Of a stretch of 64,000 nucleotides of DNA, positions 55,999-64,000 are shown piece after piece (positions within the stretch are counted from its first letter, which is position 1; the number at the start of each line of letters is the position of its first letter). The position numbers were made by a program, and so were the translations under genes. A model generated the notes under the pieces. The model saw only the letters and a program-made list of their open reading frames with translations, made no database searches and had not been told where the DNA came from. The stretch comes from Bromus sterilis (lineage: Eukaryota; Streptophyta; Magnoliopsida; Poales; Poaceae): positions 64,467,016-64,531,015 of the forward strand of contig OX465597.1 in NCBI GenBank assembly GCA_950022295.1. Reading direction: 5' to 3'.

Positions 55999-56603
55999 AT
56001 TGAACTATTACATGATCTAACTCATCCAATCCCTACCATCCCCTTCGCCTACAGCAGGGAATTACTCACACATGAGAGGAGGAGTCATGGAGGGGTGATG
56101 GAGAGGCGATGATGATGACGATGGCGATGATTTCCCCCTCACCGGAGGCCAATTCAGCCTCCAGATTAGCTCTCCGAGGAAGAACAGAGGGTTGCGGCGG
56201 CTCCGCGATGTAGATTGGAAAAGCGACCTCTGTTTCGGGATTTCTGCGTCGAGAGAATAAATAGAGGCCAAGGTAGGTCACCAGGGGGTGTGGGACCCAT
56301 CTAGGAGGGCAGGTGGCGCGGCCAGGAGCTGGGCCGCGCCAAGCACCCTCCTGGCTGCCCGCTGGCTGCCCGGTGGCCCCCCTTTGGCCTGGTGGAAACT
56401 TCCGGAACGCTGATTTTTTATATATATTTTTTGGGATTTTTCCAGCGTACCTAAATATCCAGAAACCTGCACAAAAGAAAACAACACTGGTAGCTCTGCT
56501 GAAAACAGCGTCAGTCCGGGTTAGTTTCGTTCAAATCATGCAAGAATGAAGGCAAAACAATAGCGAAAGTATTTGGAAAAGTAGATACGTTTAGGACGTA
56601 TCA
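55999..56603 (-). repeat. Left (3') LTR of B, second part
   Basis: Continues from 43292 after the target duplication. It contains the GC-rich block with GGCGCGGCC/GGGCCGCGCC (56310-56345) and ends GACGTATCA at 56603, i.e. TGATACGTCCTAAACG on the minus strand. Confidence 0.88.
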
Positions 56604-58427
56604 ACTCCCCCAAGCTTAGCTATTGCTTGTCCTCAAGCAATTCAGTTCAACAAACTGGATGCGACAAAGAAAACTTTGACAAACTCTTTTGCTTCATTAG
56701 ATGTATATAAGCATGCACTACGAAAGAGTTTAGCAAGTTTTGACATCATGCTACAAGGACAATGCACGAAGCAATCCTTCTTTCATGTAATCAGTCACAA
56801 ACAAACGTAAAGTAAATAATATGCTGCTGAAAATCAATTCAAGATCACAATGCACATAGCATGAACATATCAGAGTGGTACTTCGCTAGCCTCCATGAGT
56901 GAAGCAAAACATAAATGCAGAAACTCCTCCGGAGTTTTAGAGGAGACTAGAACTCAGAACTCAGAGTAAGAAACATCACAATCATGCAGAAGAGAATGTG
57001 GTACTTTGAGACAATGCATGTTACACTAAGAATGACAATTATGCTCTCATAGTTGGTGCTTGGAGAAAGGAAGGTGGAGACTCTCGAACCGTGGCTTTTG
57101 ATGGCAAGGTTGAAAACCCGTGAAAGGAAGCAAAGACTAAGCACGTGCCAGAGCTCTTGGTTTTGAAAACAGAGATAAAACTCTTTTGAGAGGTGCAACT
57201 TTCCGGTCAACGGTGAACGGTAAAGGTCTCTCAATATCTCCCATGCCAACCATATTAATGCCTTTTTCTTACACATATTCCCTTATCCATAAATCCTTTG
57301 ATGGTCTACGGAACCTTTTATTTTGCCTCAAGGATGGAAGGAGGGTATCGTTCCATCTATCATAAGCAGCATTTGGTCCATTTCACTCCATCATCAAGTA
57401 TGGGGGAGGTGTAACTCTCATTTTTTTTTTCTTGACTAGTTAAAACTTCTGTCAAAATATTTTTGGCATGAAAGATACTGATTTCCCCTCATCGCACCAT
57501 GAGCTTGTACGGTTACAAAGGAGAAGCTTTTGAATAAATTTCGAGATGGCACATGAAAGTCTAAGTTAGGAGTGGCCGGTAAATACCACATATAGGTAGG
57601 TATGGTGGACTCTAATGGAACAACTGGGTTTAAAAAGGAGTTTGGAAGCACAAGCAGAATTCTGCTTGGTGCTGGAGGAAGGCTAGCAAAAGACGGGGAA
57701 GCGACCAACTAGAGAGCATAACAGTCATAATCATGCAGAGCGACAAAGCAAGATTGAATCGGGCATGAAAGTGATATAGCTCACTCTGAAGTAAAAAGAT
57801 CATCAAGGCAAAACAGACTTTTTAGTCTTAACATGTGTGAACATGTGCCAAGTCAATCCAAGAATCCCCCCAAGGGAAATACCACTTCAATATGCCACAC
57901 CATGAACAATGCAATGCATGTCAATCATTTCAAGCAACACATTATAAACTCTAGCTATTTGAGGCTAACCACAAAGAAAGCATGAACCATTGGGAAAGCA
58001 TTGTAAACATAGCACTACGTCGCTACAAGCTGGTCTCTAATCACAAGTACATTCATATGTACAGAAGTAGAAACAAAAAGAGTTCATACCGGATTTCCTT
58101 GTTGCATCCCTTCCGTCGATCTCGTCATTACTGCCTTGTCCATTGCACGATCAAACGTAGGAAATTATAATCATCACGGACTCGAGCTGAACTCTGAAAA
58201 CAAAGCAAACTAAAGAGCAAAGGAAACATATTTTTGGGTTTTTTAAGGTTTAACGAAAGCAAAGGAAAGGAGAAATCTTTTTTTGGGTTTTTTACAAACT
58301 AAAAGATCAAAGAAGAACAGGCAAAAACTACAAAAAAGATAAAAGCGAACCAATGGTAGATACAATGGAAAGGGGAGGAGAGCATGTACTCCCCCAAGCT
58401 TAGGCTTTTGGCCTAAGTTGGGCTCTT
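56604..58427 (-). other. B 3' internal non-coding region with polypurine tract
   Basis: The tract AAGCTTGGGGGAGT (minus strand, about 56617-56604) lies against the 3' LTR. A second CCCCCAAGCTT occurs at 58391-58401. The rest (about 1.8 kb) has no recognisable protein; short frames such as 56947-57276 show no motif. Confidence 0.7.
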
Positions 58428-59660
58428 CTACTGCAGTCCCGAGGAGCCTCCTGCTCCCGGGTAGTACTGGTGCGTCCATGGTTCGTAGGGGAAGTCGGGA
58501 GCATACACCGACGTCCTGGGATTCTCCCACGCGGAGGAGGAAGGTCCCGACCCCCATCCAGAGGAAGACCCTTCACCCCAAGGGGCGACGGTCTCCTCCT
58601 GAACTGGTGGATATACCACGCGCTCCTCCTCGTCTGGCTCGACCCCCTCCGTGGGGTCGTGAAACTGGTATCTCCCCGTGATCTCATCGAATTCGGCCAC
58701 TGAAAATCGTTATCCGTTCCTGCGAGAAAAATCAAACACAAGTGGTGCACGTAGACGGACAGTGCGTTCCACACCGTCTTTAAACCGCAAAATATAATCA
58801 AGTGTAAAGCGGTCAGAGGCCTTAGTAACAAAGAAATGCCTCTTCATGGCAGCCAGGTCAAGAATAACAAAAGGAAAGATAGCATCATCTGGGCGCGGTT
58901 CTCCTTGGAGAGACTGCAAAAGAAGTGTGGCATAGACGCCACCAAAAATGTCCCCCTTGCTACTGTTAGTAGCAAGGCGTTTCGCAATAAGCGAACCCAC
59001 ATGATGCTCATGCTTCCCTGAGAGAGCATTTTCCATGATGGCAGTATCAGGCATGGAAGTGTTGCTCGGGTTGTCTCGAGCCAACACTCCCCTAGCAATA
59101 TAATAGGCGAAATACCTGAGGTGAGGAAACATAATGTTGGAGACCTTCTGCCGGTTGGATGGCCTCACTTCGTTGTTACAGAATGAGTCGAGGAGGGTGT
59201 TAATTTCAAAAGTCGGGATATTTTTCCTCTTCTTCTTCTAGACCAAGCCTGGCAAACCTAAAACTTCACAAACTTTACTCATAGGCATGGTCAGCAACCT
59301 TTCATAAAGTAGAAACACCACAGTATCATTGTCAGAATAAAATCTGAAACTGTTAACAAAAATAGCGGTGAGTGTCTCGTACTGTGGTACACGGCTTGTA
59401 ACAAGCCGTGTCAAACCTTCATTCTCACACAGAGCATAAAACTCTTCTTTTATGCCGGCATTCTCCATAAAATCATCGCATGGAAATGCCATGGCCTCCG
59501 CGGGTAACACGTCCAACATCTCTACGGGTATTATATCTTCATTGTAGCTTGCCCTTGTGGTAGAAGGCGAAGCTGCGGAACGCATGACACGGCTAGAGCG
59601 CTCGGGTTTCTTCTTCCGAAGCCACTTCCCTAGTTTCTCCATTTCTGAAATTTTTAACAA
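58428..59660 (-). pseudogene. Second frame of element B, two in-frame stops
   Basis: One continuous frame on the minus strand from ATG 59660 to about 58428, interrupted by TAG (59240-59238) and TAA (58712-58710). About 410 codons. The first part has a basic N-terminus and FRFYSDNDTVVFLLYERLL followed by a VCEVLGLPG motif; the middle has a LRYFAYYIARGVLARDN segment and many hydrophobic residues. The tail is acidic then Ser/Gly/Pro-rich. I believe this type of frame accompanies Triticeae gypsy elements without pol and is often labelled a plant transposon protein, but I cannot name a domain. It follows gag after 770 bases, with an LTR-like block in between. Confidence 0.6.
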
Positions 59661-59889
59661 TTCACAAAAACGAAGATTTAAGCAAGACTAGTTTCGGCAT
59701 AACATTCTACTTACTTAACCAAGGCTCAAACTAGCAGCAAAACTTGAAAAATAAATTTCTACACAAACATTTAAGCTTAACTAAACAGCACCAAGAACCA
59801 CTAAATACTCACTAATGAAGCCACCAACTAGAAAACTAATTGGAGGGGTGAGGGAGTCACATACCAGGGAGCACTTGTTCCAAAAATTA

Positions 59890-60190
59890 GTTCAAACAAG
59901 TGGCTAAATGGAGAGATCAAAGGTACGTGCTCAAGAGCAGCAAGAACGAAGAAACCAGAGGAAGAACTCGTGTTTTTGGGAAGAAGGAGAGAGAGTGAGA
60001 GGAGAGATGCCACCAGGGGGCATGGGACCCACCCAGGAGGGTGGGTGGCGCGGCCAGGAGCTGGGCCGCGCCACCTGGCCTTCTGGCCTGGTGGTGGCCC
60101 CCCCTGGTCAGCCAAAGGTGCCCTCTGATGGCTTTTTACCTGAAAACTTTGAATATAATTTTTTTGGAATTTTCTAGGCAACTTCGCTGT
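59890..60190 (-). repeat. LTR-like GC-rich block inside element B
   Basis: The minus strand contains GGCGCGGCCCAGCTCCTGG and CACCCACCCTCCTGGGTGGG-like strings that parallel B's own LTR at 56280-56400 in the same order, including an upstream AAATTCCAAAAAAATTATAT part that parallels AAATCCCAAAAAATATATAT in the LTR. It lies between gag and the second frame, oriented like the LTR. Confidence 0.6.
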
Positions 60191-60432
60191 AGAGAATTTT
60201 TCAAAGTTCAAAAAGCTGCAAAAAACTTTCGTGAACTTGAGGTAAGAATTAGAACAGGTGAAGCTTTAAACACAAAAACTTTGGTACAGCAAGGAGAATA
60301 AAAACTAAAGGGAATGAAAACATAACAAGCTCAACTTTTACCTATATAAACTTGCTAGTTAGCAAGGTTGATCAAGTCTTACCAACACACCGGTGATATA
60401 TAGCGCAGAAAGTCTCGCCTCTTATGAAGTGA

Positions 60433-63096
60433 TCATTGCACTCTCACTTTAATGGACATTGTACTCACCATAATTGTTTTGTATTTGTGGTATACATGTA
60501 GTGGAAAATCCCATTCTCCAATCTTCACGGTCTCGATATTCTCAATGGAGTTAAGGCCATGCCTTTTGTCGATTTTCTTCGGAAAATACACCGTGTGTTC
60601 TTTGTCATTTACGTTGAAGGTAACCTTCCCTTTATTGCAATCAATAACGTCACCTGCGGTGTTAAGAAAAGGTCTACCAAGGATAATGGACATGCTCCCA
60701 TCCTCGGGCATGTCAAGCACAACAAAATCAGTAAGTATTAAGCAATTGGCAACTTCAATAGGAACATCCTCACAAATACCGATCGGGACGGCCGTGGACT
60801 TGTCGGCCATCTGAAGAGAGATATCTGTAGGAATTAGTTTCTCTAAACAAAGCTTTTTGTAGAGAGAGAAGGGCATAACACTCACTCCTGCACCAATATC
60901 ACATAAGGAAGTTCTAACATAATTATTCTTTATGGAGCAAGGAATGGTGGGTATACCTGGATCACCGAGCTTCTCAGGAATCTTGCCACTGAAAGAGTAG
61001 TTAGCAAGCATAGTAGATATTGCCTCATTAGGGACTTTTCTTTTATTAGTAACAATATCTTTCATATATTTTGAGTAAGGAGGTAATTTAATAGCATCAG
61101 TCAAAGGAATTTGAAGAAAAAGAGGTTTCATCCACTCACAAAACTTGTTGTAGTGCTCTTCTTCTTTGGATTTGACGGACTTGCTTGGGAAAGGCATGGG
61201 TTTCTGTACCCATGGTTCTCGTTCCTTCCCGTGTCTCCTTGCAAGGAAGTCTTCTCTAATATACTTCTTGCACTTATCGGGTGCTTCTTCTTCACGAACC
61301 TCGGGTGGATCATTCTTTTCAGTATCTTTTTCAGGTTCAGCACCGTCTTCAGTCTCAGCATCAGATGTAGATATGCTATTTGGATCCACAGCTTGTTCTT
61401 CTTCTTCTATAGGATCATTGGAATTGTCAGCTTCCTTGTGTTTCTTTTTCTTCTTCTTTGGGGAGCTAACAATTTCTTCTTCCTGCACTTGAGAATCTTG
61501 CTCGATCCTCTTTGGATGCCCCTCTGGATGGAGAGGGTCCTGGGTGTGTGTGCCACCCCGGGTCTTTATACCGTAAGCTTGTAAATTGTCCTGTTTGACA
61601 TTATTAGCAAGCAAATCTTTTTGCACATTAGAAATTTGTTCAAGCTGAGTTTGAACCATATGAAAATGCTTCACAAGACATTTAACATCATTAACTGTTC
61701 TACCTAGAACATCAAGCAAACTTTTGATAGCAAGAGTATTATCATGCAACTGACCTTGTATCTTCTTATTGAAGTGATTCTGTTTCATAATAAAATTATC
61801 AAGATCATCTAAACATTGGTCAGGAGGTTTACCTTTAGGGATGTCACTTGCATTGAAATCTAAAAGAGAGTGTACTTCTACCATAGGTGGGTGAGTGGTA
61901 GGCTCACACAGCTTCTCAATTGCAGGTAGACTCTTCATGTCGTTAGCTTTAATACCTTTCTCTCTTATGAAATTCTTTGCTTCTTGCATATCTTCCGGGC
62001 TTAGGACTAGCATGCCCCTCTTCTTTGGTGGTGGAGGTGGTTCAGGCACGGACCAATCTTCATGGTTTTTGGCAATTTTGCCCATCAATTCTTCCGCATC
62101 GTCCGGTGTTCTTTGCCTGAAAACACAACCAGCACAACTATCTAGGTAGGATTTAGACCCATCGGTTAGACCAGCATAAAATATATCAAGTAATTCATTT
62201 TTAGGGATTTCATGTCCCGGTCTAGCCTTTAGCAAACTGCAAAATCTCCCCCAAGCTTTAGGGAGATGCTCATCCTGCAATTGTTTAAAGTTATAAATTC
62301 TTTGTAAAGAAGCATGTTGCATATGAGCAGGAAAATACTTATCAACGAAAGATATAGCCATATCTTGAGGACTCTGAATGGAACCACATGGTAGTGCATT
62401 GTACCATGCTCTAGCATCTCCTTTCAAGGAAAAAGGAAGAATCTTGGTCACATAAAAGTTCCGGATCCTTTCATCTGTGGTAAACAAGCCGCCTAACTCA
62501 GTGAGTTTGGTCAGGTGCCCGATAGCATCATCATTTTCTCTGCCATAAAATGGATCAGCTTCAACTGTGGATATAAGTGAAAGGTCAACAGAGAAATCAT
62601 AATCAGGATCAGTGATGCGTATAGGAGACGTAGCAAAAGTAGGATGAGGAGTAAACTTGTTCTTCAGGGATTGTTTTGCTAACAACTTCTTTATAGTAGC
62701 AGGGTCGGAATCAGCACACACATTTAGTTCCCTGCAAAAATCATCATCAAGTGTAATATAATCATCCTCAAGGAGTTTCTCCTTAAGGTCAGCAAAGTTA
62801 TGAGTTTTCCCAATAGGAGTTTGGGTCACAGGAATTTCAACACCCGAGAGTCGGGCAGCAGCAGCAATCTGTTCTTCTATAAAAGAACCAAGTGAACCTG
62901 TAGTCTCAAAAGTAGTAGAAGCATCATCAAAAGTATCTGACATATTGCCAGACTCAGCAGAAGTAGCATGTAACTGAGGTGAATCAAACTGACTCATAAC
63001 CGAAGGTGAATCAAGTTTAGCACTAGTGCTAAGAGCAGTACCTCGTCTCGTACGGGATGGTAAGATCGGAACTTTAGGGTCTCCTTTCTTACCCAT
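60433..63096 (-). CDS. gag: gag-protease of element B, intact 887 codons
   Basis: ATG at 63096, open to 60433. Residues about 200-330 hold the retrotransposon gag core (RNFYVTKILPFSLKGDARAW, FVDKYFP, the LKARPG region). A coiled-coil-like and Lys/Glu-rich linker follows (about residues 470-640, with KKKKKKH and acidic runs). Residues about 740-870 are a retropepsin-type domain with CDIGAGVSVMP and an IILGRPFL flap-distal motif. No CCHC knuckle is obvious. This arrangement is that of Athila-type elements. The frame stops soon after the protease and no pol follows. An undisturbed 2.7-kb frame in this setting suggests a young insertion or gag function used in trans. Confidence 0.85.
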   Translation of the reverse strand: MGKKGDPKVPILPSRTRRGTALSTSAKLDSPSVMSQFDSPQLHATSAESGNMSDTFDDASTTFETTGSLGSFIEEQIAAAARLSGVEIPVTQTPIGKTHNFADLKEKLLEDDYITLDDDFCRELNVCADSDPATIKKLLAKQSLKNKFTPHPTFATSPIRITDPDYDFSVDLSLISTVEADPFYGRENDDAIGHLTKLTELGGLFTTDERIRNFYVTKILPFSLKGDARAWYNALPCGSIQSPQDMAISFVDKYFPAHMQHASLQRIYNFKQLQDEHLPKAWGRFCSLLKARPGHEIPKNELLDIFYAGLTDGSKSYLDSCAGCVFRQRTPDDAEELMGKIAKNHEDWSVPEPPPPPKKRGMLVLSPEDMQEAKNFIREKGIKANDMKSLPAIEKLCEPTTHPPMVEVHSLLDFNASDIPKGKPPDQCLDDLDNFIMKQNHFNKKIQGQLHDNTLAIKSLLDVLGRTVNDVKCLVKHFHMVQTQLEQISNVQKDLLANNVKQDNLQAYGIKTRGGTHTQDPLHPEGHPKRIEQDSQVQEEEIVSSPKKKKKKHKEADNSNDPIEEEEQAVDPNSISTSDAETEDGAEPEKDTEKNDPPEVREEEAPDKCKKYIREDFLARRHGKEREPWVQKPMPFPSKSVKSKEEEHYNKFCEWMKPLFLQIPLTDAIKLPPYSKYMKDIVTNKRKVPNEAISTMLANYSFSGKIPEKLGDPGIPTIPCSIKNNYVRTSLCDIGAGVSVMPFSLYKKLCLEKLIPTDISLQMADKSTAVPIGICEDVPIEVANCLILTDFVVLDMPEDGSMSIILGRPFLNTAGDVIDCNKGKVTFNVNDKEHTVYFPKKIDKRHGLNSIENIETVKIGEWDFPLHVYHKYKTIMVSTMSIKVRVQ

Positions 63097-63150
63097 AGTG
63101 GATAACGTGCAGCAGGTAGGATACTTCGAGTAGACCTGTAAATAAAGCTA

Positions 63151-63171
63151 TGGTCCCCGGCAACGGCGCCA
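63151..63171 (-). promoter_or_regulatory. Primer-binding site of element B
   Basis: The minus strand reads TGGCGCCGTTGCCGGGGACC, 12 bases inside the LTR end at 63184. TGGCGCC starts are usual for plant gypsy primer-binding sites; the 12-base gap is longer than normal. Confidence 0.75.
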
Positions 63172-63183
63172 GAAAACAGTACT

Positions 63184-64000
63184 TGATAAACGTCAACTGT
63201 AGGGGATCAAGATAGTCTTCGAGGCAAGATAACCCAATTTATTGATTCGACACTTGGGGACACAAAGAATACGTACAGGCTTTGACAATTGAGTTGTCAA
63301 TTCAACCGCACCTGAAATAAACACTTGCTTGCACAAAGGTATTAGTAGCAACTGTGATATGGTGGTGGTAGTGGTGATGATAATAGTGGCGATAATGATA
63401 GTGGAACAACAAAGGTAAACAACTAGTAACCAGCAGAAGGAAAACACTGTAGGCTAGGGAGATGGATGGTTGGGCGCTGCTTGGATGAGAACGAACATGT
63501 AACAGATTCTAACTTGGGCAAGGCTCACAGAAAACAAAGGATCATCTAGGCAAATATCAAACATTAGGCATGTATCCCAAGGTAGTTGTACTTGCTTGCA
63601 ATAAGAACTTTGCACAACATCTTTTGTCCTACCCTCCCGCTACAAACGGGGCCAAAAGGAACTTAGGGAGATTAAGTTACTCCTGTCAAAGAGCACCGGA
63701 ACAAAGCATTAACAATTCATGGATACACGGAATCCTCAAATTATAGTCCCTCCCCTTTGGTGTCCCAAGCTGACACCATTGGGATCGCCGGTTCCGGACT
63801 ATAATAGGTGCATACAACTCATAGATAGGATCAAGAACACCACAAACTCAAGAAACAAAAGGGTGATCAGATCTGAAATCATGGCACTTGGGCCCAAAGT
63901 GACAAGCATTAAGAGCAACAAGTTGTAACAGAGATGATAAACACCAAGTAGATGATAGGCAACATGCCCCCAACAATATGATTGAACTATTACATGATCT
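63184..64000 (-). repeat. Right (5') LTR of B, truncated by window end
   Basis: Matches 42496-43292 from TGATAAACGTC onward and, beyond the C insertion point, begins to match 55999 onward (ATTGAACTATTACATGATCT at the very end). This gives the uninterrupted target sequence for C and proves the ATCTG duplication. Confidence 0.92.

Larger units (their letters stand above)
42496..64000 (-). mobile_element. Gypsy element B (Athila-like gag, no pol), runs past the window end
   Basis: Left LTR 42496-43292 plus 55999-56603, split by chromovirus C. Right LTR starts at 63184 and continues past 64000. On the minus strand the order is LTR, primer-binding site (63171-63151), gag-protease (63096-60433), an LTR-like GC-rich block (about 60180-59900), a second frame (59660-58428), non-coding sequence, polypurine tract (about 56617-56604) and 3' LTR. 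No RT, RNase H or integrase is present, and only 770 bases separate gag from the second frame. The element must rely on another element's pol. It sits in LTR A2; the second target duplication is outside the window. Confidence 0.85.

Noticed and set aside
61111..61584. 157-codon plus-strand frame with many Phe/Leu
   Set aside because: Antisense of the Lys/Glu-rich linker in B gag, which automatically yields hydrophobic codons.
1..64000. tRNA, rRNA or snRNA genes
   Set aside because: None recognised on reading; TGGTATCAGAGC at 52079-52092 is a primer-binding site, not a tRNA gene.

Overview
The window looks like a piece of a large, repeat-rich grass chromosome, most likely from the Triticeae (wheat, barley, rye and relatives). 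Nearly all of it is transposable elements nested inside one another. The element types support this: long-LTR gypsy elements whose LTRs begin TGATACGTCC, Tat-type gypsy elements with a TGACGAGGGGG terminus, a chromovirus with 3.9-kb LTRs, CACTA transposons with CACTAGTAGGAAAAAG ends, and coding regions broken by stops and frameshifts. I see no complete host gene, no rRNA or tRNA gene, and no CRISPR. Family names are not assigned because I cannot search a repeat library; elements carry letters here.

Layout, left to right. Positions 1-1484 are the edge of an LTR (H) lying inside a reversed copy of LTR A (A1). Positions 1485-9908 are CACTA element F (minus strand), whose tnp2-type transposase gene is split by gypsy element A (3074-7705, target duplication GCTTG). 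From 9909 to about 11531 is a low-repeat interval with a GA microsatellite. From 11532 to 34385 is a decayed copia element (G, minus strand) and a 1.2-kb companion segment (S) present twice. G's 3' LTR is split by Tat-type element E (13303-29936, minus strand, target duplication GATCA). E in turn contains Tat-type element D (15133-24516, plus strand, target duplication GGCAC) and a rearranged patch holding a CACTA remnant (J) and an LTR A fragment (A3). From 34386 to 38605 are AT-rich minisatellites, a gypsy-like remnant, a possible MITE and unrecognised exon-like gene fragments. From 38606 to the end is a four-deep nest: LTR C' (38606-40851) interrupted by LTR A (A2, 40852-42495), interrupted by gypsy element B (42496 to beyond the end), whose left LTR is interrupted by chromovirus C (43293-55993, target duplication ATCTG).

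The most interesting signal is in D and E. Both carry, between pol and the 3' LTR and on the opposite strand, an open frame for a roughly 200-residue protein with an arginine/glycine-rich N-terminus, a B3-like core and a serine-rich tail. In D it is fully open although D's gag-pol has many stops. In both elements a TATA box and two upstream blocks lie in front of it at nearly equal spacing, so this looks like an antisense gene with its own promoter. Both elements also lack the gag capsid region, share an in-frame TAG in gag, and carry tandem repeats that resemble their own polypurine tract. Extra antisense frames in Tat elements are known as a class; the B3-like fold, the promoter and the shared TAG are my own reading and need testing.

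Element B is also odd. It has an intact 887-codon gag-protease frame, no reverse transcriptase or integrase, a second downstream frame, and an LTR-like GC-rich block between the two.
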